Shown: in pieces, positions 53,994-64,000 of the stretch | Layout: each line of letters starts with the position of its first letter | Position numbering within the stretch: the first letter of the stretch is position 1 | Assembly: GCA_002786025.1 (NCBI GenBank) | Contig: NHNW01000065.1 | Location: forward strand, 1-64,000 | DNA from: Zasmidium citrigriseum | Lineage: Eukaryota; Ascomycota; Dothideomycetes; Mycosphaerellales; Mycosphaerellaceae | Direction: 5' to 3' | Length of the DNA stretch: 64,000 nucleotides | Program-made: the position numbers and the translations under genes | The notes under the pieces: model-generated | The model's input: the letters and a program-made list of their open reading frames with translations, nothing else | The model's database searches: none | What the model was told of the DNA's origin: nothing

Positions 53994-55184
53994 GATATCG
54001 CTGACGAAAGCTCGGATGGCTTGATGAATGTGGAGTAGGGCCCGAGTCTGTGTTCTTGGTTTGCTTTGTCGAGAATACCCTGTATCGGCCTTGATCAGGA
54101 AGCATAGCTGAGATGGATGGGCACTAATGCTGAGCTCCTGTGCTGTAGCGAAGCTACTGCATCATCCTGGAGACAATCTGCGGAGTTGCTTGGCTCTCGA
54201 ATCTTTGCGCAGTCCAAAAGTAGACCATCGACATTGCTTGTGTAGAAAAGATGTGGGTGGTAAGGCTCATTGAGGTTGTATGTTGAACAAGGCACCCGGG
54301 AAGTCTCGCTCACCGCGAGAGTGGATGAGGTAAAAAGAAACCAGCATACGACAACATAAGGAGGCTGCCTCCGAAAAGAAAGAGATATGAAATAAGCGAG
54401 GAGGTCCATTTTGATGCTCTCCAATGCTGATACGACGCTCACAAGTGATTGCGGTTCTTGGGGAGGCTGGGAGAGGCTCTTCAACGCATGAAATGAGACG
54501 GATAGCTGGGAGACGTACAGCGGGGTGCACAGGATATTGAGTCGTGCGAAGTTCAATTCTCACCAAGCATGTGGCATGAGAGAGCACGTCTCAAGATGAT
54601 GTTGTTGATGGAAGTAGGAGGGTTGAAATCGCGTCGGACCTCACGTCTCGGAGATTTGCGGTGAAATCTCGGAGACGCGCAACCGGCTCACCTCACCTCA
54701 CCCCTTCACCTTCTCTATCAATCCTCCATCCTCATTCAAGATCATCGGAAACCGATCATGTTCTAGTCGTTCATATAAGCCTGAAGCACTGTGACTCAGG
54801 AGAGATGCTATCAGAACGCGCGCAGGCTGAAAGGTCCGCAGGCAATCGCAAAGCATGCACAGAACTTGGCAGACGTGCCTCACTTGGCCTATCCTGATAC
54901 TTACACCCGACGACTCCAGACCTGAAAGTCTTTCAAAGAACAATGCTGAACATGTGCGATAACCGCCGAAAGATGTGGCGGTGTTGAGGCGTAGCGCACT
55001 GATTAGCCTTCGGCCTTCAACGCTCCATTGCCCCATCCCGAACAGGCAAGCGCTCAACTCGAAATCTACCCACTCCAGACAATGCGCAATCAGACCTGAG
55101 TCTACAAATACCTGTATCGCTTCACGTCTTCCACCCAGCCTTCGCCAAATTCGTAGGGTCGGTCTGAAAGAGCTTTCAACCTCA
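53994..55184. other. Intergenic, divergent promoters
   Basis: About 1.2 kb between the monooxygenase and the HET gene. Frames such as 54095-54556 (minus) have a hydrophobic stretch but no further support. The in-frame leader 54975-55184 before the HET start is Ser/Arg-rich and could be translated. Confidence 0.45.
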
Positions 55185-57227
55185 ATGCTTCGGCGTCTTC
55201 GAGATTCAGCATCCGCTCGCTTTCCCAACTTCGTGGAGAAGTTTGATGATCAAAGTATTTACGATAAGGTCCCACTACACCCCAAAAATGACGAGATTAG
55301 ACTGCTATATCTCGACGACGACAACATCTCGGCGCACAAGCCGTTACGATGCAGATTCAAGGTCCTTTCTCTAAAGATGAGCGAAAGCAAGGAGGGCGAT
55401 GACAATGTCGCTACTGGCGGGGACACTTGGATCCGAAGCAAGGAATCCAGGGAATCTCCAACGTTCAGCGCGGTCTCTTACACATGGGGAAAGAATCCGG
55501 CCACAGGAATGATGATCATTGATGGACGCCGCACAGAGGTCCCCGTGAATACCGAGATTGCATTGCGGAACCTGCTTGCCCATAAGATCCAGAAAGCCTC
55601 ACAGGCGGCCGACAAGTCCCATGTGCGGCGGAAGGATCTTCTCTGGATCGATGCGCTTTGTATTAACCAGCAGGATGTTCAAGAGAAGAATCGCCAAGTA
55701 GCGATGATGGACCGCATTTATTCATCTGCCGAGGAAGTGTTGGTCTGGCTTGGTGAGGCTGATCCTGGCGATGGTTCAAGGTTGAAACAGATTCTCGACG
55801 ATGTGTACACTGATTGCGCTCGGGCAACAGGCGATTTCGCCCATTTGAAAGAGACTCTAGATCGAAAAGGTGGGATCGAAGCCAACACAATCTCACAACA
55901 CATTGTGGAAACGCCACTGTTCAGCATGGAGACGGCATGGGATCTCGTCACCAAGTTTTATTCGCTTGGATGGTTCAAGAGAGTCTGGATCATCCAGGAG
56001 ATTGCTCTGGCCTCGAGCGCCACGCTGTACTGGGGCGGGACATCAATCCCGTGGCCCATTGCGTCCGTGGCCGCTAGTTGGATCTATCATGGACGTATGG
56101 CGAAAAACTCCCTCGGCGGCGAACCATTGACACTTGCCAGTGCCCGAACAGTGCGGAACCTCGAGCACGCCGTGGGATTATACGGTCGGAGCGCACAGGC
56201 ACAGTCAAAGTTCCCTGGAGCCTACCAGTCCGAATGTACCTTGACCTCGGTGCTCTTTGGATCATCGAACTTCCACGCAACCGATCCAAGAGATAATGTC
56301 TTCGCGCTGCTCGGTCTTCTCTCCCCGCGAAGCCGTGAGCAGTGCGCTGCTCTCACTCCCGACTATAGTTCCAAACTCGCAACAGTTTACACGGCGGCGG
56401 CACGAGCTCTGCTGGAGCAAAATCTATGTGTGGCATTCATCAATCAGGCCGGATTGCATCAAGCCTCCCAGCCTGGCATAGAACCCTTGCCATCGTGGGT
56501 GCCACATTGGGATCAAGCGGGCAAAGGGCAGAAAGGCTCTTGCAGGCAGCTTTGGGGCACAATAAACTCATCCACCTTTACACCCCAACTGTTACTCCGA
56601 GAAATGCCTGGTCTACCGCAGATACTTTCTGTCAAAGGAATCTCCGTGGATACGGTGGATCGTCTTGGCCCTTCATTTTCAGTTCCCGGCAGTACACCCG
56701 ACTCTGACGAGACTACCCGCAACGAGACTGTACAGGAACTGGCGCGGCAGGTTACACGAGCCCATCACTTCGCCCGCGAGTCTTCCCTTCGCGATGCTCA
56801 GTACCTGTCTGGCTACAAAGAGGCCTTCCTAATGACTCTCTTCTGCGGTCGTACCGCTCATCTCGAGCCCGCCGAGGAAGACCCAGACTTCTTCGCGGCC
56901 AGCGAGGCCTTATTACAGTGCTTCGAGACATTACAAGCCGACACCATAATACCCATATCGGTCGCACGACTCTATCACCCGCTCAACGCCTTTTGCCATA
57001 ATCGGACATTCTTCGTGACCTCCGAGGGGAGATTTGGTATGGCGCCCCCGGGAACTCGAGCAGGGGATCATGTTGTGTTCCTTTTCAGTCACGCCTGGCC
57101 TTTTGTGTTGAGACCAGTCGACGAGCATTGGGTTCTGCTTGGAGATGTGTATGTCGATGGCCTCATGAGTGGATCGTATTGGAGAGAGCTAGCTCAGGAG
57201 GATGCTGTGTGGATGGATATCCATTAA
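55185..57227 (+). CDS. HET-domain protein
   Basis: Single exon, 680 residues from the ATG at 55185 (MLRRLRDSASARFPNFVEKF). An in-frame ATG at 54975 would add 70 residues of no visible domain. HET block: FSAVSYTWGKN, LLWIDALCINQQDVQEKNRQ, VAMMDRIYSSAEEVLVWLGE, then FKRVWIIQEIALAS and ATDPRDNVFALLGLLS. IEPLPSWVPHWD and GDHVVFLFSHAWPFVLRP end the family pattern. A spacer of about 25 extra residues (SESKEGDDNVATGGDTWIRS) sits before the first HET motif. It is an allorecognition/cell-death type protein; the trigger is unknown. It ends 31 bp from the convergent LRNxIY gene. Confidence 0.93.
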   Translation: MLRRLRDSASARFPNFVEKFDDQSIYDKVPLHPKNDEIRLLYLDDDNISAHKPLRCRFKVLSLKMSESKEGDDNVATGGDTWIRSKESRESPTFSAVSYTWGKNPATGMMIIDGRRTEVPVNTEIALRNLLAHKIQKASQAADKSHVRRKDLLWIDALCINQQDVQEKNRQVAMMDRIYSSAEEVLVWLGEADPGDGSRLKQILDDVYTDCARATGDFAHLKETLDRKGGIEANTISQHIVETPLFSMETAWDLVTKFYSLGWFKRVWIIQEIALASSATLYWGGTSIPWPIASVAASWIYHGRMAKNSLGGEPLTLASARTVRNLEHAVGLYGRSAQAQSKFPGAYQSECTLTSVLFGSSNFHATDPRDNVFALLGLLSPRSREQCAALTPDYSSKLATVYTAAARALLEQNLCVAFINQAGLHQASQPGIEPLPSWVPHWDQAGKGQKGSCRQLWGTINSSTFTPQLLLREMPGLPQILSVKGISVDTVDRLGPSFSVPGSTPDSDETTRNETVQELARQVTRAHHFARESSLRDAQYLSGYKEAFLMTLFCGRTAHLEPAEEDPDFFAASEALLQCFETLQADTIIPISVARLYHPLNAFCHNRTFFVTSEGRFGMAPPGTRAGDHVVFLFSHAWPFVLRPVDEHWVLLGDVYVDGLMSGSYWRELAQEDAVWMDIH

Positions 57228-57258
57228 CAACGGTCGCACCGTGCATTCAACCACCGTC

Positions 57259-57952
57259 TCAAAGACGATAGCTTTCTGTGAGTCTTACAGCCTCTTCACG
57301 GAGCCCAAGCCCCTCCAACCCCAACCACCTCAACAACTCCCTATTAGTGACAATGATACGCTTCTCCAGCCAGACGTTCTCTGCCACAAACTCCAGCTCT
57401 TTGATGAGCCCTGCGTTCCTTCGTCCGATTTTACACAGCCAGTCTCGTACTGGAATCGCTTGCTTCAATCGCTCCTGCGGCTTCTTGGACATGTCGATGT
57501 GGATTCTGAAGGTCATATTTCCCCAGAACATCGGGCTTACATCGTTGCGAACCTGCCTACAGAGTCGGAGCAGCGTCGAGGAGCCTGGTGGAAGTGGAAC
57601 TGGATTGTTTATTCCTGCCGCGGGACCACCAGGCCTTGCTTGGATGGTGATGACCGTGCGGGCGTTCAAGGGGTTGAGAATGTGCTCATAGACTTTGTTG
57701 CGAATCTCTGCGCTGAGTGAGAGAAATGAAGTCTGCTCTGTTGGAGAGGGCATGATTGCGGTTCTGTGTCAATGTCAGTACTGCAATTTGGGGTTATTGG
57801 GGAACTTGCTGGGCCAGGAAAAGTAGTTGCTGCTCTTCAGTCAAAGTATCGAGGAAGTCGCTCAAATGCGTATCCATGAGGATTGGATACACATCATGCA
57901 GGTGTTTGAAAACCGTCTGCCGGACTTCATGAATGGTTTGGGCGTGGGTCAT
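57259..57952 (-). CDS. LRNxIY protein, two-exon type
   Basis: Likely exons 57952-57806 and 57732-57259, giving 206 residues. Exon 1 encodes HLHDVYPILMDTHLSDFLDT and LTEEQQLLFLAQQ, clearly related to exon 1 of the genes at 20419 and 27780. Exon 2 has TSFLSLSAEIRNKVYEHIL, TLLRLCRQVRNDVSPMFWGN and a WLCKIGRRNAGLIKELEFV helix. The 73-nt intron contains ACTGACAT, but its donor (GTTCCC) is weak and its acceptor falls inside the otherwise open frame that could start at 57753. The alternative is a single-exon protein from 57753 (164 residues). Tail to tail with the HET gene, 31 bp apart. Confidence 0.75.
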
Positions 57953-58379
57953 GGTGTGCTGAGTTTGTGAAGGGTTGAGGTTGAGAGGAATGGTTGCGAC
58001 GTTTTGGGGACCATCGCGGGAGGCTATATAGTAAGCATGTGTTTGCTACATCTCTGTCAACCCGGGCTCGAAATGTCCAGAGGACCCCATCGTTCACCCT
58101 CCAGGGAAGGATGGCGAACACGCTCGATCAGCAGTGGTGGATTCTCAACACTTGTGGCCGCTATTCAGGTTCGGAAATCAAGATGGCTTGTTTGCACAAG
58201 ACACGAGAACCTGATTTCACACCGTAGTCAGGTCTGAAGAACGGCGAAAGGTGAGGTAGGTGAATGTTCGTTTGAGTTCAACGCTAGTGAAAGCTTGGCG
58301 TCGACGTCAAGCTGACTAAACCATCTCGCGCCCTACCAGAAACATTGCCATCATTTTGAATTCTTCTCCTCTCCTTGAC
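57953..58379. other. Intergenic, divergent promoter
   Basis: 427 bp between the LRNxIY and Zim17 genes. No supported gene. Confidence 0.5.
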
Positions 58380-58967
58380 ATGCCTGCCACCATGAATACC
58401 GCACGAAGCTTGCGTGCGTTTCATCGCACATTCGAGCAAGCATTCCGCACATATCACGCACCGCACAGGATACCGTTCCAGTCAGCAGCGCGAGCTTTCC
58501 ATCTCCCTAGTGCACGGAAACCCCTTTCATCCCAAATATCTCTTCAATCACGACGATATCAAACCACCGACGCAGAAGCTCCCGAGAGACCGCTCACGGA
58601 CCGCGAGACGACGAGCTCTCAAGATGCCGACTCGATAGCGATGCGCAAAGCCCTATCACCCGCCTACCAGCTCTGGTTTACCTGCAAGAAGTGCCTTGAA
58701 CGGAGCGGCCACACCATCTCCAAGCAAGCTTATCACTTCGGCACATGCGTGATCCACTGCCCCAAGTGCAAGAGCCAGCATCTGATCAGCGACCATCTGA
58801 AGATCTTCTCCGACACCAGCAAGACAATGGAGGATATCGCGAAGGAGCACGGCGAGATATTGAGGAAGGGGAGATTGGGTGCGGATGGAGATGTGGAGTT
58901 TTACGAGGACCAGGCGACAAAGGTCATTGAAGAGACGTCGGCAAAGGCAGCGGCCAAGAAGGATTGA
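58380..58967 (+). CDS. zim17: Zim17/Hep1-type mitochondrial Hsp70 escort protein (DNL zinc finger)
   Basis: Intronless, 195 residues. The N terminus (about 1-60) is Arg/Ser-rich and lacks acidic residues, a mitochondrial presequence. The DNL zinc finger follows: YQLWFTCKKCLERSGHTISK, then HFGTCVIHCPKCKSQHLISD, with four cysteines in two CxxC-type pairs, and the HLISDHLKIF end that names the family. It keeps mitochondrial Hsp70 soluble in the matrix during import and Fe-S biogenesis. The C-terminal part is Lys/Glu-rich. The second in-frame ATG (58392) is an alternative start. Confidence 0.93.
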   Translation: MPATMNTARSLRAFHRTFEQAFRTYHAPHRIPFQSAARAFHLPSARKPLSSQISLQSRRYQTTDAEAPERPLTDRETTSSQDADSIAMRKALSPAYQLWFTCKKCLERSGHTISKQAYHFGTCVIHCPKCKSQHLISDHLKIFSDTSKTMEDIAKEHGEILRKGRLGADGDVEFYEDQATKVIEETSAKAAAKKD

Positions 58968-61252
58968 AGATGAAAAGAGCATCGAAGCGGAACACTCCAC
59001 TCTACACGAAGGCCCTGTCTCGACCAAGGATAATGCGGCCAGCCCCTTCGCTGCAGCGATGCGGCTGTTCGAAGACGCACCTGAGGCAAACTCTGATGCA
59101 AGCGCTGCCGAGTGGGCGTCTTGCGGCGTGCAGGTACGTCGCCAGGGAGCTCAGCAACGGGCGTTGCAGAGTAGGTCGAACGTAGCCTCCTCAATCGCTT
59201 CACTCGACGGCGATTCGATTTTGACGACTCTGGCCCCATGGAGACGATTTTTCCACGTTAGGAGGGTTGGCACTTCAAGACTCCACGGAAGCGGAAACGG
59301 ACGTCGTCTCATCTTCCATGGAGACTGTACTCCACGATTGTAGCAACTCCCTGCTCTTCAAATACATCTGCCTGACACGGGCTCGATTGAGCGCCGTTGA
59401 CTTTTGTCATCAGAGATCATTTCATGTTCCTAAAAGACTGACAGTCAGCTGTTCTAGACAACACCTTGGACCAGGACGTCCGTGCATTGGGGGATCGACG
59501 TGTATGTGCATCGCATGGTGGACTTTGCATAGGCCACGAGCAAACACGGGCAGAGGTCCTTGCGATGGCTGTTGAAGCTGAGGCCCGCGATCGACTCAGC
59601 TCGCCGGTCCAGTCGAGCCATCTTCCTGAGGGTCGTGGTCATAACGATGTGCTGCATGCCATGCAGCAAGCGCAAATACCTTTGAGCAGAGAATCATGTC
59701 GGATGCGATGGCCTGGAGCATCAAACAATGAAACGACAGGCCCTCTTGAACATCTTCTGTCTCTGACAAATCCGCATGGACCGGCGTTGTCGATTCGCCG
59801 TCACTCAACATACGAGGCCAGTCGAAGGACACGGCAATGGCCAATTCCCTCTGGTTCAAAGTGAACTTCCGCTCAAAAAGCGTACTGAGAGTATCTGCAT
59901 GCGATGCTTGCTTCCAAGGGGAAGACGATCGTGTGCCTCGCTTCCCTCTTCCACGACTTCCCGATGGGCCAGCGAAATGGCATCGGAAACTAGTACAAGC
60001 TATCGTCAGCCCGACGTTCCAACATCGCCGGCGACCTTGGCACGTCTTGTAAATGACGTGAGATGTCGGTTGTTTCCATACATCGTCGGGACATGGAACA
60101 TCATGCTCACGTGCTCGCTAGAGAAGACACCGAGGACTGACAGCGTCGAATCCACCGCATTGTCTGCGAAAAGGCCTTCGCAGTTGAGCTGCTGTGCGGC
60201 TCCCAAGACGATGTCTTCCAGCGAGTCGGCGAACATGCACCTCCGCACGAGGCTCTTCCGGCACACGACAAGCTTTGCTCGAATGAGCACTTGGTGCTGT
60301 TCAGCCTGATCAAGTCTCGTCGGCCAAGCGCATTATGACATGACACTCTGAGCACTGCCATCCGGCACCTCGGCCTCTGCAACGATTCTTCGCGTAGGGC
60401 TTCCCAGTGAATAGCCATTGTTCGGGCACGAGATGGCTTGGCACAGCCCTATGTTAGTGATCACCAGAAGAAAATGTCGCCCGCAAGTGCAGGCTGCATG
60501 GTACTCGTGTCCACGGTTTCCACGATTGATGAGTTCATCGCAGCAAATGCCGACCCGGTGGGCGCGACTGCTCGATTCTACGTCGAAAGCTCCGGTTGAT
60601 ATCTCTTACCTGGACCATTGGGACAGTCGAAGACATCTTCATGAATAGTCGCATCACCAAACGACCTTTGAAAAACATCGGCACGGTTGGTAGGAGTTCT
60701 ATACATGCCCTAAGGCCTTCTAGGCTATCTGCGGCATTTTTCTAGAAACACTAGAAACACGCTAGATTCAGCACGATCGGTGGCCCAAAATTGTCGCACG
60801 AATGCAATGACATGGCATCCTCACCACACGATTCGACATCGATGTTTCCGTATCTACCGCGGCGGTATCGATTGGCTGCCAAGGCGTGTGTGTCGCAATA
60901 GTCGCGTGGAGTAGCGATGGAGAATCCAGGGGAGATCTCGGCACCACCATGGCGCGAACATGGGTTCGCACGCCAACTCAAAACACCGAACGAACAAGAG
61001 CGTTCCCTGAATAAAAGAAATGTGTTGCTGGTTGGAAAAGTGGTGCGCTTTGGCCACTTCAAGATGTCTTCCCGTTGATCCGTCAGTAGCCGCCCCCATG
61101 GGCGAGCAAAAACTATCAGGTAATTAGTTCTGATACCACGTTTCGTGGTGGGACGGCGGACACTCTATTTCAACTCGACTCCTCCCCCTCTTTCAGGCCC
61201 GACACATCCACACCACCTCTTCATCTACACCTCCTTCGACCGCCAAACCACC
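58968..61252. other. Largest gene-free stretch, 2.3 kb
   Basis: I found no recognisable gene. Several frames have protein-like patches: minus 59859-59596 (SFHCLMLQAIASDMILCSKV), minus 60290-60006, and a plus frame about 60150-60330 (EKAFAVELLCGSQDDVFQRV) preceded by a possible acceptor. They do not join into one model. A degenerate gene is possible. CTAGAAACA is repeated in tandem at about 60743-60760. Confidence 0.4.
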
Positions 61253-62820
61253 ATGTACGAGGAAAAGAAGATGGGAGAGGACCTCGCCCCGGTTCAGACC
61301 TCGGGCGTTGGTCAAATGGATGACCTGCCGAAGATTGAGGACCGCACGCACGATGCGGTCTTCGGTGAGATCAGTGAGGATGGTCCTAACTACCGCGATG
61401 TACGTGGACACCATTTCGACGAGAACAAGGCTTCGATGCTGATGCAATCTTTTAGGTCGGTTGGATGGGTACGATCGTCCTGATGATGAAGACCCAGATC
61501 GGTCTGGGTGTCTTGGGTATCCCTTCAGCCTTGCATACCCTTGGCATGGTTCCTGGTGTCATCATCATCTGCGTGGTTGCTGCCATGACCACATGGTCCG
61601 GTTGGATGGTCGGTACCTTCAAGTTGCTTCACCCTCAAGTCTACGGAATCGACGACGCTGGCCAGATCATGGGTGGTCGCATTGGCAAGGAGATCCTCTA
61701 CTGGGGCTTCAATATCTGTGAGTGGCATTGTAGCCGGCGAAGCATGGCAATTTGACTTACGTTTGTTCAGACTTCACCTTCCTCGCAGCATCTGCTATGC
61801 TGGGCATCTCGATCGGCTTCAACTCGCTGTCGCTTCACGGAGCTTGCACTGCCATCTTCGTCGCCGTTGCTGCCATTATTGGATTCTCTTTCGGCAGCAT
61901 TCAAACACTGGGAAAGGTCTCGTGGATCGCTTGGGTCGGTGTTGGCGGTATCCTCACGGCCGTCTTCTCTCTCACCATTGCCGTCGGCGTCCAGGATCGC
62001 CCAGCAGCTGCACCACAGACGGGTGTCTTCAAGAGCGACTACAAGATCATCAACAGCGACGCTACCTTCGAGGAGGCCATTTCTGCCGTTTCGACCATCG
62101 TGTTCGCCTTCGCCGGAAGTCCCGCTTTCTTCTCGATCATCTCCGAGATGCGTAACCCTCGCGACTACACCAAGTCCCTGATGCTCGCTCAGGGCGCCGT
62201 TGCTCTCGTCTACCTGGTCATCGGCATCGTCGTCTACTACTACTGTGGTTCGTACGTTGCCTCGCCTGCTCTTGGGTCTGCTGGTGTTTTGATGAAGCGG
62301 GTCTGCTACGGTCTGGCCCTGCCCGGCCTGGTCGCCAGTTGCATGCTGTTTGTTCACGTGAGTACACGATCGCATTATTCCTCTTCCACTTACTAACAAC
62401 CTCCAGTTGCCCGCCAAGAGTATCTTCATGCGCTTCATGCGTGGAACAGAGCATTTGAGCAAGAACACTCCCGTCCACTGGATGGCCTGGCTTGGCTGCA
62501 CCGGCGGCATTACCCTGATCGGCTACCTCATTGGAAGCGGTATTCCCGTATTCGACGGCCTGATCTCCCTCATCGGTGCCCTCTTTGCAACCTTCATGTC
62601 CTTCCAGCCAATGTGTCTGATGTGGCTCTATGACAACTTCAAGAGGAGCAAATCCGAGCGCGACTGGAAGTGGACTGCCGGCGTTGTGTGGACCGTCACC
62701 CTCTTCATTGTCGCCACGTTCATGATGATTGGTGGTACCTATGGCTCCATTGTTGGCATCATCAACAACAAGGATCGCACTGACCCATGGTCGTGTGCCG
62801 ACAACTCGAACTCTAGCTAG
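61253..62820 (+). CDS. Amino-acid transporter (AAAP/Aa_trans family)
   Basis: Exons 61253-61399, 61456-61717, 61771-62357 and 62407-62820 give 469 residues; introns of 49-56 nt are GT-AG and in phase. The cytosolic N terminus is acidic. About eleven helices follow: GTIVLMMKTQIGLGVLGIPS is the conserved first helix of the family, then GVIIICVVAAMTTWSGWMVG, AISAVSTIVFAFAGSPAFFS with the SEMRNPRDY segment after it, and the C-terminal MAWLGCTGGITLIGYLIGSG. It is predicted to move neutral amino acids by proton coupling at the plasma or vacuolar membrane; which one is not shown by sequence. Confidence 0.93.
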
Positions 62821-64000
62821 AGAGGCGGCCCGGTGTGCCTCGAAGAACAGTTACTGTAGACGATCAACGAATGAAGAATTCCAACACTCACACAACAACA
62901 AAAGAGCCCCATTGCATTGCACTCCTACAGGAGTTCAGCCTGTTGTTCGACTAACGTTGAAAGAAGAACATTTCCGACGCTCGTCCCTTTCCGCGGCCGC
63001 CACTACTACGGATACGGTATATGGTTTTGTCAGCAGCCCACTTGGAGTGATTTCACACGAGACGGAGATCTCTTTACCAGCAATTTCAGCTCTCATCATG
63101 GTTTGGTTCGATGTTTCGGCACCGATTCGCCTTGGCCGGCCGAACGTTCGACTCGTAAGTCCGTGTTTTCGCTTCGTGACGTCGGCCGCAGCCCGGTCGA
63201 GGTGAAGATCAAGTCTATCTGGATGACTGTCTTCGCGATGGTCAGCCGAGACAATAATGGGGCAGAAAGAACGACGACGGTTTTCCAATATTGAAGAGCA
63301 GATATCCAGGGTCAAGTGGTATCGAGGAAGGATCTTGTGGTATGTCTCCGGACCTGACTTCCTTTGCATGAACCAGTAACATCGGCACAGCTGTCCCCGA
63401 ATCGTCACCATAGGAGACGCAGGATCGAAAGCGTTCGGGCCGAAGGATTCAGGACCCGGTGTGCATGTGCGTGCCTGCATGGAGAGATCGAATCTTTCGA
63501 TGTGATCATCACTCGCCTAACAGGATCTAGTTGCGTATTGCAACGAGTCGCAGGCGACAACTTGCAGGAGACGGCGCTATTGAACGGTCCACGATGATTT
63601 GTCAGGCACATTGGTTTACTTCCCGGCGAAATGAAAGTCACAGACCAGCGCTTCGGCATCATGCCGAAGCATGTGAACGTGAAGCAAGATCAACGTTTTG
63701 CTTCACTTGGACCTTCTGAAACTTTACTCGCTGCCACGAGGAGGTCATCTATCTAGTATCACTTCCGCAAGCATGCACCATGGCGTATCTGTGGGTCCTG
63801 AATGTGAAGGTTCATTGATACATTTAGGGCAGTGGGAAAAAGAAGTTCGGTGAGGAACCGCCCGCACCTGCAGGCCACAGGGCACAAACGCACAACCACT
63901 ACAACGCCCTACCAATTACACATGGAAGCTGGCCAACTATTAGGATGGTACATTTAGGGTAGACCATCCTACGTGGATGCGGCTCGCCTACTCCGAACGT
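62821..64000. other. Intergenic to window end
   Basis: 1.18 kb without a supported gene. The minus frame 63480-62935 (181 residues) has no domain or start context. The phrase TACATTTAGGG occurs twice, at 63819 and 63949. Confidence 0.45.
63941..63971. repeat. Short inverted repeat (9-bp arms)
   Basis: TAGGATGGT (63941-63949) and its reverse complement ACCATCCTA (63963-63971) flank a 13-nt spacer. It could form a hairpin. No target-site duplication is visible, so a mobile-element end is not claimed. Confidence 0.4.

Noticed and set aside
61767..62510. 247-residue minus-strand frame
   Set aside because: Antisense to the amino-acid transporter and its introns; no signature.
63819..63959. Two TTTAGGG-containing phrases near the window end as possible telomeric repeat
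   Set aside because: Only two isolated units 130 bp apart, no tandem array; direct repeat of TACATTTAGGG noted instead.
1..64000. tRNA, rRNA, CRISPR, operon or riboswitch features
   Set aside because: No cloverleaf with A and B boxes and no rRNA-like or spaced direct-repeat array was found; the sequence is fungal nuclear DNA, where CRISPR and operons are not expected.

Overview
The window comes from the nuclear genome of a filamentous ascomycete. The evidence is: many GT-AG introns of about 46-84 nt with CTAAC/CTGAC-like branch sites; three Zn2Cys6 activators; three HET-domain genes; and a repeat-induced-point-mutation (RIP) scar at the left end. The mix of HET genes, LRNxIY (F-box/2EXR-like) proteins and small secreted proteins fits Dothideomycetes best. 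That placement is an inference; no marker here fixes the species.

Layout. 1-1.7 kb is a RIP-saturated retroelement with a gag-like minus-strand frame, next to a 3'-truncated M28 metallopeptidase (1.9-3.5 kb). 4.9-8.8 kb holds LRNxIY - HET - LRNxIY. 9-12 kb has a poorly resolved minus-strand gene, a 22-bp palindrome and a Zn2Cys6 activator. 12.2-15.2 kb holds four tandem two-exon genes of one unrecognised small-protein family, each with its own TATA box. 15.4-19.4 kb is housekeeping: RecQ helicase and mitochondrial ribosomal uS17. 20.4-28.6 kb has three more LRNxIY genes around a DUF7702-like membrane protein and a second Zn2Cys6 gene. 29-36.8 kb holds a membrane-anchored multicopper oxidase, a second HET gene, a third Zn2Cys6 gene and a small TATA-driven gene. 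38.5-40.4 kb is a nucleoside transporter. 41.9-43.9 kb is a nest of three small secreted cysteine-rich proteins, two of them twin paralogues. 44.7-53.9 kb contains the UBP14-type deubiquitinase, a hypothetical protein, a SET protein, an aldo/keto reductase and an FAD monooxygenase with odd splice phases. 55.2-58 kb is HET plus LRNxIY, tail to tail. 58.4-62.8 kb has Zim17 and an amino-acid transporter.

How it works together. Conserved single-copy genes (RecQ, uS17m, CNT, UBP14, SET, Zim17, amino-acid transporter) alternate with lineage-specific families: six LRNxIY proteins, three HET proteins, four small tandem paralogues and three secreted cysteine-rich proteins. This mosaic looks like a locus where self/non-self recognition (HET), possible ubiquitin-ligase adaptors (LRNxIY) and secreted factors are born by duplication.

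Most multi-exon models were built by hand. Exons were joined only where the splice sites and reading phase both fit; exceptions are stated in the entries. Homology calls come from motif recognition; no database was searched.
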